The notes under the pieces: generated by a model
Told to the model about the DNA's origin: nothing
Seen by the model: only the letters and a program-made list of their open reading frames with translations
The model's database searches: none
Origin: Acidimicrobiales bacterium
Lineage (GTDB): Bacteria; Actinomycetota; Acidimicrobiia; Acidimicrobiales; Aldehydirespiratoraceae
NCBI GenBank assembly: GCA_040219515.1
Contig: JAVJSI010000014.1
Coordinates: 62,001-126,000 of the forward strand
Direction of reading: 5' to 3'
Length of the DNA stretch: 64,000 bases
Shown here: piece after piece, positions 51,698 through 59,886 of the stretch
How the letters are laid out: each line of letters begins with the position of its first letter
How positions within the stretch are numbered: position 1 is the stretch's first letter
Program-made: the position numbers and the translations under genes

Positions 51698-53687
51698 GCC
51701 GACGGCCCACCCGCCGGGCCGGATCGAACTGGCCGCGGCGCTGGTCTCGCTCGTCATCTATGTCGTGGCCCGCTCGCTGGACTGGTTCACCGACATCGGG
51801 GCGACGGTCACCTGCCTGTACGTGTCGGCGGCCCTGCTGACCGGTCTGTTCGTCGCCCGTGACGCATGGTCGTCCGTACGAGCTCGAATGTTCGACATCG
51901 ACCAGTTGATGCTCATCGCCGCGGTCGGCGCCGGGTTCATCGGCCACTGGTCCGATTCTGCGCTGCTGCTGGTCCTGTTCTCCCTTGGTCACGCGTTGGA
52001 GGGCTACGCGATGAACCGGGCCCGCCACGCCATCGAGGCGCTCGGTGATCTGGCCCCGGCTACCGCCCGTCGCGCGGACGACCCAGGGCTCGACGTGCCG
52101 ATCGACGAACTCGTGGTCGGCGATGTCGTCGTCGTGCGGCCCAACGAGCGTCTTCCCGTCGACGGCGTGATCGTGGCCGGCGCGACGGCGATCGACGAGT
52201 CCGCGGTCACCGGCGAGAGCGTGCCCGTCGACAAGTCACCTGTCGACCATCCGTCGGCTGCCTTCGACGACCTCGTTCTCGACGACCTCGTTCTCGACGA
52301 CATCGTTCTCGACGACATCGCCCTCGACAAGATCGCTGCTGAGAGCCGGGTCTTCGCCGGCACTCTCAACGGCGCCGGCGCGATCGAGATCATGGTGCTC
52401 CGTGTCGCTGCGGAATCGACGCTGGCGCGGGTGGTGCAGCTCGTGGCCGATGCGGAAGCGCAGATGTCGCCGACTCAGCGCCTCACACAACGGATCGTGC
52501 GGGTCTTCGTGCCATCCGTCCTCGCCCTCGTGGTGTTCCTCCTGGTCGTTCCCCCGCTGGCCGGTGAGCCGTTCGCCGAGTCGTTCGCGAGGTCCATGGC
52601 CGTGCTGGTGGCAGCGAGCCCGTGTGCGCTGGCGATCGCCACACCGAGCGCCGTTCTCGCAGCAATCGCCCGGGCGGCCCGCGCCGGAATCCTGGTGAAG
52701 GGCGGTGGGCCGCTCGAGGCGCTCGGACGAGTCGACACCGTCGCCTTCGACAAGACCGGCACGCTCACCGAGGGCAGACCGGTGCTCACCGACATCGTGG
52801 CGGCGCCAGGGGTCGACGAGGGCGAGCTGCTTCGCGTGGCGCAGGCGGTCGAGCGGTCCAGTGATCATCCCATCGCCCGGGCGATCGCGGTGGGGGCCGG
52901 CCAACACGTCGGGGAAGAAGTGCCCGTTGCCGTCGTGGTCACGGCGGTCACCGGCATGGGTGTCACCGGTGTGATCGCCGGGCATGACGTGATGATCGGC
53001 AACACCGCACTCTTCGACGGGATCGACATCCCCTCTACCGTCGGGGACGCGGCGCGACTGCTCGAAGCCGACGGCCGCACGACGATGATCGTGCGTCACG
53101 GCAACCGCTTCCTCGGGGTGCTGGGCGTGATGGACACACCACGGGCGGACGCGAAGAACGCGCTCTTCGCGCTACGGGCCCTCGGGATCGACAACGTCGT
53201 CATGTTGTCGGGTGACAACCAGCGGGTGGCCGCTGCGGTCGGCACCGGCCTCGGCATCACCGATACCCGCGGCGGCCTTCTGCCGGCCGACAAGTTGGCT
53301 GCCGTCGAATCGATGGTCGCGGCGGGTGGTGTCGCGATGATCGGGGACGGCGTCAACGACGCTCCTGCGCTCGCCGCAGCAGATGTCGGCATCGCCATGG
53401 GCGCGGCAGGAAGCGACGTGGCGCTCGAGACCGCCGACATCGCCTTGCTGGCCGACCGGCTCGGACAACTCCCGGTCGCCGTCGAGCTCGCCCGTCGGGC
53501 CAGCCGCACGATCAAGCAGAACCTCTTCTTCAGCCTGGCCGTCGTGGCGGTCCTGATCCCGATGACGATCCTCGGCGTCGGCATCAGCGTGGCTGTCATC
53601 GCCCACGAGGGGAGCACCCTGGTGGTCGTTGCCAACGCGCTGCGCCTGCTGAACCACGGCGCCGCGCCGGCCGAGGGCGAGGCCTGA
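51690..53687 (+). CDS. P1B-4-type metal-transporting ATPase
   Basis: A 665-residue heavy-metal P-type ATPase. TGES at 174-177 (A domain), SPC at 310-312 in membrane segment 4, phosphorylated D354 in DKTGT, HP at 393-394, GDGVNDAP, and HEGST at 639-643 in the last segment pair. SPC plus HEG-x-T defines subgroup P1B-4 (CoaT/CtpD), which exports Co2+, Fe2+ or Zn2+. It lacks an N-terminal metal-binding domain, as is usual for the subgroup. Oddity: an acidic repeat is inserted at 193-214. Confidence 0.92.
   Translation: MAEPTAHPPGRIELAAALVSLVIYVVARSLDWFTDIGATVTCLYVSAALLTGLFVARDAWSSVRARMFDIDQLMLIAAVGAGFIGHWSDSALLLVLFSLGHALEGYAMNRARHAIEALGDLAPATARRADDPGLDVPIDELVVGDVVVVRPNERLPVDGVIVAGATAIDESAVTGESVPVDKSPVDHPSAAFDDLVLDDLVLDDIVLDDIALDKIAAESRVFAGTLNGAGAIEIMVLRVAAESTLARVVQLVADAEAQMSPTQRLTQRIVRVFVPSVLALVVFLLVVPPLAGEPFAESFARSMAVLVAASPCALAIATPSAVLAAIARAARAGILVKGGGPLEALGRVDTVAFDKTGTLTEGRPVLTDIVAAPGVDEGELLRVAQAVERSSDHPIARAIAVGAGQHVGEEVPVAVVVTAVTGMGVTGVIAGHDVMIGNTALFDGIDIPSTVGDAARLLEADGRTTMIVRHGNRFLGVLGVMDTPRADAKNALFALRALGIDNVVMLSGDNQRVAAAVGTGLGITDTRGGLLPADKLAAVESMVAAGGVAMIGDGVNDAPALAAADVGIAMGAAGSDVALETADIALLADRLGQLPVAVELARRASRTIKQNLFFSLAVVAVLIPMTILGVGISVAVIAHEGSTLVVVANALRLLNHGAAPAEGEA
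52266..52325 (+). repeat. Four 15-bp tandem repeats inside the ATPase gene
   Basis: GACGACCTCGTTCTC occurs twice, then GACGACATCGTTCTC and GACGACATCGCCCTC. They encode four copies of Asp-Asp-(Leu/Ile)-(Val/Ala)-Leu between the TGES motif and the conserved VFAGTLNG of the A domain, keeping the frame. Confidence 0.95.
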
Positions 53688-53691
53688 CGCC

Positions 53692-54612
53692 ATGGCCGCC
53701 GCGGCGTTGACGATCTATCTGGTGTGGGCGTTCCTCGCGTTCATCGTTGCGGTTTCGGTGGGCCTGGCCGCGCCGGTCGCATCGTTGGCCGGTCTGGATG
53801 ACCTGCGCCCGCTGCATTCGCCGGCCGTGCAGGGCGTCGGCGTGGTGTTGGCGTTGGTCGGCGCGTTGGGCACGTTCTGGGTACAGGAGGCGATGGGGTC
53901 ATCGTGGCGCGTCGGTGTCGACCCGACCGAGCGGACCGATCTCGTGGTCGAGGGACCGTTCAGGGTCAGCAGAAATCCGATCTTCGTTGCGATGGGGATC
54001 ACCGCACTCGGACTGGCGCTGATGGTGCCGAACGTCGTGAGTGTGCTCGCGTTCGTCTCGCTGGTCGTGGCGGTGGAGCTGCAGGTCCGCATGGTCGAGG
54101 AGCCGTACCTTCTCGAACGCCACGGCGAGCGCTATGCCGACTATCGACGTCGGGTCGCGCGGTTCGTCCCGCTCTCGGCGATCTCGGCGCCGACGTTTTG
54201 TGACCGATGCTCCGGGGTAGCGCCCGCCCATGGAGTCTTCGGAAAAGAAGATGTATCTGCGGTTCGTGGCGATGATCCTCACGTCGATCCTGGTCATGTT
54301 CTTGCTGACCTATGCGAACACCTACGAGTGGAGCCATGTGCGATGGAGCGAGACCCGCTTCTACATGGTCTTCTACATGGGCGCGGCGATGGCGCTCGTC
54401 ATGCTGGGCTTCATGCTCAGCATGATGAAGAACACGAGACTGAACGCGGTCATTGTCGTCGTGAGCGTGATCGTCTTCGGGGTTTCGCTGGGTCTCGTTC
54501 GTTCGCAGACCACGGTGCAGGACCGCTCCTGGATGTCGGCGATGATCCCGCACCATTCCATCGCGATCCTCACCAGCGAGAACGCCGAGATCGACGACGT
54601 CCGGGCCTGTGA
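53692..54612 (+). CDS. Isoprenylcysteine methyltransferase-like membrane protein with overlong tail
   Basis: Residues 1-165 look like an ICMT/phospholipid-methyltransferase-fold protein: four hydrophobic segments, VVEGPFRVSRNPIFVAMGI and the EEPYLLERHGERYADYRRRVARFVP ending. The family normally stops there. Here no stop follows and the frame stays open for about 140 low-complexity His/Arg/Asp codons that overlap 54230-54612 in another frame. The true end is probably near 54200, with the stop lost by mutation or a frameshift. It follows the ATPase gene by 4 bp. Confidence 0.7.
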   Translation: MAAAALTIYLVWAFLAFIVAVSVGLAAPVASLAGLDDLRPLHSPAVQGVGVVLALVGALGTFWVQEAMGSSWRVGVDPTERTDLVVEGPFRVSRNPIFVAMGITALGLALMVPNVVSVLAFVSLVVAVELQVRMVEEPYLLERHGERYADYRRRVARFVPLSAISAPTFCDRCSGVAPAHGVFGKEDVSAVRGDDPHVDPGHVLADLCEHLRVEPCAMERDPLLHGLLHGRGDGARHAGLHAQHDEEHETERGHCRRERDRLRGFAGSRSFADHGAGPLLDVGDDPAPFHRDPHQRERRDRRRPGL

Positions 54613-54772
54613 ACTCTCCGTGTCGATCATCGAAGCCCAGAAGCGGGAGATCGCCGAGATGGAGTGGCTGCTCGACGACATCGCCGACAACGGACCCGCG
54701 ATCACCGCAGAGGACGCCACCGCTCGCCCCGTTCCGGAGTTTCCGGCCACGAGCATCCGCAGCTGCCCATGA
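54230..54772 (+). CDS. DUF305-like membrane protein
   Basis: A 180-residue protein: three hydrophobic segments (about 10-26, 45-62, 70-88), then an extracytoplasmic helical domain with MIPHHSIAILTSENAEIDD and IIEAQKREIAEMEWLL. The MI-x-HH motif is the DUF305 signature, found often near copper or other metal genes. ATGA overlap joins it to the next gene. Confidence 0.8.
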   Translation: MESSEKKMYLRFVAMILTSILVMFLLTYANTYEWSHVRWSETRFYMVFYMGAAMALVMLGFMLSMMKNTRLNAVIVVVSVIVFGVSLGLVRSQTTVQDRSWMSAMIPHHSIAILTSENAEIDDVRACELSVSIIEAQKREIAEMEWLLDDIADNGPAITAEDATARPVPEFPATSIRSCP

Positions 54773-55527
54773 CGTCGCCGGAGAACGGAGCAAAGCACGC
54801 CACGATCTACCGGTTGGTGACGCCTGAACACACCTGCCCCTACGGTCTGAAGTCGCTCGACCTGCTCCAACGGCAGGGCTACGAGGTGGACGACCGGCAT
54901 CTCACCACCGAGGCCCAGGCGACCGAGGTGCGCGAGCGCCTCGACGTGGAGACGACACCCCAGACATTCGTCAACGGTGAACTCGTCGGCACGCTCGATG
55001 AACTTCGGGTCTTCTTCGGAAAGGATGTGAAAGAACCCGACGAGAAGTCCTACTGGCCCGTGATGTCACTCTTCGCGATCACCCTCCTCATGGCGGCGGG
55101 GGCGGCATGGAAGGTGGAGGGCGACTGGGTCTCGGCGCGAACCTTCGAGTGGTTCGTGGCGTTCTCGATGTGCGTCCTCGGCTACCAGAAGGTTCGCGAC
55201 ATCGAGAGCTTCTCGACGATGTTTCTCAACTACGACCTGCTGGCCAGGCGCTGGGTGCCCTACAGCTACGTCTACCCCTTCGCCGAGGCCGGCGCCGGAC
55301 TGCTGATGATTCCCGCCGTGGCCACCTGGATATCGGCCCCGGTCGCGCTCTTCATCGGGTCAGTGGGGGCGTTCTCGGTGTTCAAGGCGGTCTATGTCGA
55401 CAAGCGCGAACTCGAGTGCGCATGTGTCGGCGGCGGAAGCGGCGTACCGCTCGGTCCGGTCTCGCTCACCGAGAACGTCGCCATGATCGCAATGGCCGTC
55501 TGGATGGGCGTCCGGTACCTCACCTGA
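54769..55527 (+). CDS. Glutaredoxin-MauE/DoxX fusion membrane protein
   Basis: A 252-residue fusion. Residues 10-85 are a glutaredoxin-like domain with TCPYGLKS (monothiol CPYG) and TTPQTFVNGELVG. Residues 95-250 form a MauE/DoxX-like four-helix membrane domain with YPFAEAGAGLLMIPA and a late CAC motif (ELECACVGG). Such fusions are thought to move reducing power across the membrane. It ends the ArsR-ATPase operon and overlaps the convergent otsA by 8 bp. Confidence 0.85.
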   Translation: MTSPENGAKHATIYRLVTPEHTCPYGLKSLDLLQRQGYEVDDRHLTTEAQATEVRERLDVETTPQTFVNGELVGTLDELRVFFGKDVKEPDEKSYWPVMSLFAITLLMAAGAAWKVEGDWVSARTFEWFVAFSMCVLGYQKVRDIESFSTMFLNYDLLARRWVPYSYVYPFAEAGAGLLMIPAVATWISAPVALFIGSVGAFSVFKAVYVDKRELECACVGGGSGVPLGPVSLTENVAMIAMAVWMGVRYLT

Positions 55528-56899
55528 CGGGAACGGAGAACTGGCGACGGCACCGCTCGAACCAACTCCTGCTGTCGAGGGCGAGTGCGGCCACTCCCCG
55601 CTGTTGCGCCCGCTCGTGGCGGTCGGTCGGGCCGGCGATCGCGGCCCGAAGCCCGGCCGCGACGGAGATCACGTCGGCTCCGTCGACCGTCAGGCAGGCA
55701 TGACCGATGGTCTCGCAGGCGCCCGCCCCGACACTGAGTACCAACTCGCAGTCTCTGTCTGCGTTGATGACGGAGAACTCGACCGCGACGAGATTCAGTC
55801 CGTCGCAGACCGGGGTCACGAGCGCGACATCGGCGGCGCGGTAGAGCGCCGCGACCTCCCGGGGGGCACGCTGTTCACAGATGACGTGCACCACCGGCAC
55901 ACCGTCGGTGCGGGGGTGACCGTTGTTGATTCGCCTCTCGATCTCGAGCACCTGATCGCGTACGAATCCGTAGATCGGTACGCCGGTGCGAGTGGGAACG
56001 GCGATCTGGATGAAGCGGAAGTCATCGGGGTCGACGAGGCGGTTGTCGAGCAGCGTTTCGATGGCGAGGAGCTTGTGGGCGATCCCCTTCGTGTAGTCGA
56101 GTCGGTCCACGCCGACGACGAGGCTGCCCGGCACGGCGAGATGGCGCTCGGTCAGCGACTCGACGAGGGGATCCGATCTCAGCTGTTGCCAATGGGCGGT
56201 GTCGATCCCCACGGGGTCCACGTGGATCGTTGGCAGCGATTCGGCGCTCGGCGACAGGAATCGCCGCATCGCTTCACCGTCGTAGCTCGTCTGGACCCCG
56301 ATGAAGTCCGCCGACGCGAGACTCCGGGCGAGCGCGGCGGCATCCCGCAACTGCTCGAGAGTGTCGGCGGCGACCGGTGTGTGGCAGAACAGACCGATGC
56401 GGAGGTCGGTGCGCAGCCGTTTCAGCGCCTCCGGCACTCCGTAGAAGTGGTAGTCCTGCAACCACACGGTGCCACCGATCGGTGTCGCCCTGGCCACGCG
56501 TCGGGCGGTACGTTCGGCGAGGTTCCGGTATGCCCGCCACCAGTCATCGAGCTCCTCGACCTTTCCGGACAGGCCGTGCAATGCGGGCCAGAGGGTGCGG
56601 TTGCAGAAGCCGTCGAGCGCGTTCCGTTCGAGATGCGGACTCACGGGCAACCCGACGAGGCGATGCCCGGTCCCGGAGGGAGGAGCGGGCGTCCCCCTCG
56701 CCACATGGCCGAACCATCGCGCCCTCGTGTCCCGGAGGGCCGGAGCGACGGCCGAGACGAGACCACCAGGGCTGCGCTGCCACCCGTGATCCGGTGTGTA
56801 GGTCATCGGCAAGCGGTGGGAGACCACGCTCAGCTTGTCGTGCGCATCCGTCGGAAGGTCGGCGTCGGTGTGAGGGTCGGATGGTGGGTGCGATGACAT
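55520..56899 (-). CDS. otsA: Trehalose-6-phosphate synthase (GT20), divergent
   Basis: A 459-residue GT20 enzyme: SHRLP opening, GGLVSA, WLQDYHFYGVPEAL, VDRLDYTKGI (sugar/phosphate-binding RLDYxKG) and the donor loop TPVCDGLNLVAVEF. It would make trehalose-6-phosphate from a nucleotide-glucose and glucose-6-phosphate. The usual donor-loop sequence TPxRDGMNLV has Cys in place of Arg and Leu for Met. No otsB phosphatase is adjacent. The 20-residue acidic N-terminal extension is unconserved. Confidence 0.85.
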   Translation of the reverse strand: MSSHPPSDPHTDADLPTDAHDKLSVVSHRLPMTYTPDHGWQRSPGGLVSAVAPALRDTRARWFGHVARGTPAPPSGTGHRLVGLPVSPHLERNALDGFCNRTLWPALHGLSGKVEELDDWWRAYRNLAERTARRVARATPIGGTVWLQDYHFYGVPEALKRLRTDLRIGLFCHTPVAADTLEQLRDAAALARSLASADFIGVQTSYDGEAMRRFLSPSAESLPTIHVDPVGIDTAHWQQLRSDPLVESLTERHLAVPGSLVVGVDRLDYTKGIAHKLLAIETLLDNRLVDPDDFRFIQIAVPTRTGVPIYGFVRDQVLEIERRINNGHPRTDGVPVVHVICEQRAPREVAALYRAADVALVTPVCDGLNLVAVEFSVINADRDCELVLSVGAGACETIGHACLTVDGADVISVAAGLRAAIAGPTDRHERAQQRGVAALALDSRSWFERCRRQFSVPVR

Positions 56900-56986
56900 C
56901 GGATTCGTAGCTCCCGGGCCTGAGTCATACCCCCCGATCTGCGGATCAAACTCCTGCTCCCTGCAGGCGAGAAGGAGTCAGCCCTT

Positions 56987-57565
56987 CTAGGCGAGCGCCT
57001 CGGCCAGGAGGACGGCGGCGAAGACGAAGAAGGCGATCGAGGCGCCGATCCTCACCGTGCGCTCGGGGAGCCTCGCACCGAGTTGGCGACCGACCACGAT
57101 GGCGAGGGCATCGGCCGCGACCATCCCGACGGTGGAGCCGAGCCAGGTGCCGAAGAGTCCCTCCTGGGTGGCAAGGGTGATCGTGGCGAGCATCGTCTTG
57201 TCGCCGAGTTCGGCCAGGAAGAACACGGTCGCCACCGCGATGACGGCATGACGCGCCGGCCGCGCCGCTCGGCGCTCGTCCTCGTCGGTGAGTTCGTCGC
57301 CGCGCAGGGTCCAGATGCCGAACCCGACGAACGCGATCGCTGCGATGACGGAGATCGGCCGGGTCGGGATGGCGGCGCCGAGAGCCGCACCCACGAGCAC
57401 CGACACGGCATGGACGACCGCAGTGGCGACCGTGATGCCGATGATGGTCGGCCACAGCTTGAAGCGAGTGGCGAAGGTCAACGCCATCAGCTGGCTCTTG
57501 TCGCCGAGTTCGGCGACGAAGATCACCACGGTGCTGAGGAGGAAGGAATCCACTCTCGGTGTCAC
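56987..57565 (-). CDS. GDT1/TMEM165-family Mn2+/Ca2+ exporter
   Basis: A 192-residue protein with six membrane segments and the two family motifs VAELGDKSQL (about 17-26) and LAELGDKTML (about 117-126). Bacterial members export Mn2+. GTG 57565 was chosen. It follows the acyl-CoA ligase gene by 26 bp on the same strand and may be read from that operon. No Mn riboswitch fits in the short gap. Confidence 0.9.
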   Translation of the reverse strand: MTPRVDSFLLSTVVIFVAELGDKSQLMALTFATRFKLWPTIIGITVATAVVHAVSVLVGAALGAAIPTRPISVIAAIAFVGFGIWTLRGDELTDEDERRAARPARHAVIAVATVFFLAELGDKTMLATITLATQEGLFGTWLGSTVGMVAADALAIVVGRQLGARLPERTVRIGASIAFFVFAAVLLAEALA

Positions 57566-57591
57566 TCCCGACCGGGTGATCCGGCCCGTGG

Positions 57592-59133
57592 TCAGCCGCT
57601 CAGGCGCTCCTGGAGCTCGCGCTTGAGCACCTTGCCGGCCGGGTTGCGCGGCAACGCCGGCACGATATCCACGCGGGAGGGAATCGCCTGGCGACGAAGT
57701 CCCGCCGCGATCAGCCGGGACGAGACGAGTTCGAGCGTCACGTCGTGGCCGTCGGCCGGCACGACCACGGCGCAGACCGCTTCGCCGGTGCGCTCGTCGG
57801 GCAGTCCGAGCACCGCGGCGTCGGCGATCTCGGCGATCTCGAACAACAGGTCCTCGACCTCCTTCGCCGAGATGTTCTCGCCGTTGCGGATGATGATGTC
57901 CTTCAGCCGCCCGGTGATGGTGACGTATCCGTCGGCGTCGATCACGCCGAGATCACCGGTGCGGTAGTAGCCGTCGGTGTCGAACGCGTCGCCATCGAGC
58001 GACTCGTCGACATAGCCGAGCATGACCTGGGGCCCCTTGGCCCGCAGCTCTCCCTCGTCGCCGGGAGCGCATCGCTCGCCCTCGATGCTGACGGCGATCA
58101 GGTCGACTCCGGGCAGCGGACGTCCTTCAGTCGTGGCCAGCTTCTCGTCGGGATCGTCGACCGCGCCGTTGGTGAGCACCGGCGCTTCGGTGAGACCCCA
58201 ACCCGACGCCACGCCCGCGCCTCCGAGCTCGGCCACGATCCGGGCATGCATCGCCGGCGGTATCGGCGCGCCACCGCCGGGACAGACTTTGAGATCGGGG
58301 AACAGTGGACGATCGAGCGCGGCCTGGGCGCCCAGATACATCCGGTAGAACGGCGTGCCGGTGCCCGCGTGGGTGCAACCCTCGTCGGAGAGGAACGCGA
58401 TCGTGGTCGCGGGGTCGACCGACTCGTCGAGCAGGTGGGTGCAACCCCGCTGGAGCGCCATGAACAGCAGCCCGATGCCGCCGATGTGGGGGAAGGGGAA
58501 GACGAGGGCGTAGCGGTCGCCGGGTTGCACGTCGAGGCGTTCGCCCATCGGCCCGGGGAAGGCACCGACCGTCTGGTCGGCGTGCTTCGCGCCCTTCGGG
58601 TCGGCCGTGGTGCCCGAGGTGTAGCAGATCCAGCGCACGTCCTCGGCGGTCGGGAGCGAGACGGAGGGCAGGGTGGACGGATCGCCGGACGGGAATCCGC
58701 CGGGCGCGACCGTGAGGGTTCGCAGTCCCGGCACGCGCGTCGCGACATCCTCTGCCATCGCACCGAAGTCGAACGAGCTGAACACGCCCGGCGAGATCAG
58801 CAGGCTCGCGCCGGCCTGTCGGGCACAGAACTCCACCTCGCGATGGCGGTAGATCCCGATGATCGGGTTCTGGATGGCACCGAGGCGGGCGAGCGCGCCG
58901 GCCAGCACGACGGTGTCGACCCACGTCGGCAGGATCCACGTGACCACATCACCCTCGCCGACACCGAGATCGGCGAGCCCGGCCGCCACCTCGAGTGTGC
59001 GGGTGCGGTACTCGGCGAAGGTGGCGCGGTCGCCCTGGCGCGACACGAGCATCGGCTCGTCGGGCCAGCGTTCGGCGGCCACGTCGATCGATGTCCAGAG
59101 CGCCGTGGGTTCCTGGGGTGGTGGGGTCGGCAT
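57592..59133 (-). CDS. Acyl-CoA synthetase (ANL family)
   Basis: A 513-residue ligase: YTSGTTADPKG core, GWGLTEAP, YRTGDLGVIDADGY, GRLKDIIIRNGENISAKEVED hinge and catalytic Lys in NPAGKVLKREL. Start ATG 59133 lies 3 bp after the stop of the 59137-59886 gene. It is the second ligase in the operon; substrate unknown. Confidence 0.92.
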   Translation of the reverse strand: MPTPPPQEPTALWTSIDVAAERWPDEPMLVSRQGDRATFAEYRTRTLEVAAGLADLGVGEGDVVTWILPTWVDTVVLAGALARLGAIQNPIIGIYRHREVEFCARQAGASLLISPGVFSSFDFGAMAEDVATRVPGLRTLTVAPGGFPSGDPSTLPSVSLPTAEDVRWICYTSGTTADPKGAKHADQTVGAFPGPMGERLDVQPGDRYALVFPFPHIGGIGLLFMALQRGCTHLLDESVDPATTIAFLSDEGCTHAGTGTPFYRMYLGAQAALDRPLFPDLKVCPGGGAPIPPAMHARIVAELGGAGVASGWGLTEAPVLTNGAVDDPDEKLATTEGRPLPGVDLIAVSIEGERCAPGDEGELRAKGPQVMLGYVDESLDGDAFDTDGYYRTGDLGVIDADGYVTITGRLKDIIIRNGENISAKEVEDLLFEIAEIADAAVLGLPDERTGEAVCAVVVPADGHDVTLELVSSRLIAAGLRRQAIPSRVDIVPALPRNPAGKVLKRELQERLSG

Positions 59134-59136
59134 GGG

Positions 59137-59886
59137 TCAGTCCTCCCAATCGATCTGGTCGTCGCGGTTCGGTTGGCGGCCCGTGCGGAACGGGTTGAGG
59201 GGCGCAGCGGCGAGGAGAATGCGATGCCAGTCGGTGGTGGTCTCGCGGGCCTGGCGCCGCCACTCGAGCAGGCCGGCGTCGCGACGCTGCGCGGCCTCGG
59301 CGGTGGCCCACGCGTCCCAGTCGGGAAGGGCCCAGAGCAGGATGGCTTCGTCGTCGTCCCGCATCGCCGTGGTCCAGGCGCCCACCAGCTGCCAACCGAA
59401 CGGTGCGTAGGCGTCCGTAGCGTGCTCTCGGGCCACCTCCAGCAGGTCGGGCGAGGTCCCCGGCGCACACTTCAGGATCTCGTGCGCGAACACGGTTGCC
59501 CGGGTGCCCGCAGCGAGTGACTGTTCGACGGTCGCCATCCATGGCGCCGGCAGCAGGATCCGGTCGAACCCGCCGGAGCGGAACTCGGCCGCCTTCTTCC
59601 ACCAGCGTTCGAGTTTGGGGTCCTGAAGGCCGGCGCCCGTCGCCTCGCCGGCGAAGGATCGAGCGAGTCCGTCGAGGCCCGGCTCCTCCCAGATGTTGCA
59701 GACCTGCGGCCACGGGCCGGTGCTGCCGAGCACGGCCCACATGCCGAACAGGAGTTGTTGGCGATCCTCCTGCGCACTCGGGCTCCAGTTGGCCGCCATG
59801 TGTTGCATGTAGTTGGCCCGGTGGGCGCCGCGGATGTCGATGAACTCGTGGATGTAGGCGCGGTCGTTCTCGGTCGGTGGGTTCAT
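59137..59886 (-). CDS. Unrecognised 249-residue protein in acyl-CoA operon
   Basis: A soluble protein rich in Trp (more than ten). It shows two related parts: YIHEFIDIRGAHRANYMQHM with WAVLGSTGPWPQVCNIWEE in the first half, and YAPFGWQLVGAWTTAMRDDDEAILLWALPDWDAW in the second. The pattern recalls NIPSNAP-like dimeric alpha-beta barrel repeats, but I am not sure. ATGA links it to the ligase before it and 3 bp separate it from the ligase after it, so it belongs to the pathway. Confidence 0.7.
   Translation of the reverse strand: MNPPTENDRAYIHEFIDIRGAHRANYMQHMAANWSPSAQEDRQQLLFGMWAVLGSTGPWPQVCNIWEEPGLDGLARSFAGEATGAGLQDPKLERWWKKAAEFRSGGFDRILLPAPWMATVEQSLAAGTRATVFAHEILKCAPGTSPDLLEVAREHATDAYAPFGWQLVGAWTTAMRDDDEAILLWALPDWDAWATAEAAQRRDAGLLEWRRQARETTTDWHRILLAAAPLNPFRTGRQPNRDDQIDWED

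Noticed and set aside
56900-57591. Mn2+ riboswitch expected before GDT1-type exporters
   Set aside because: Only 26 bp separate the GDT1 start from the preceding gene, too short for a riboswitch.
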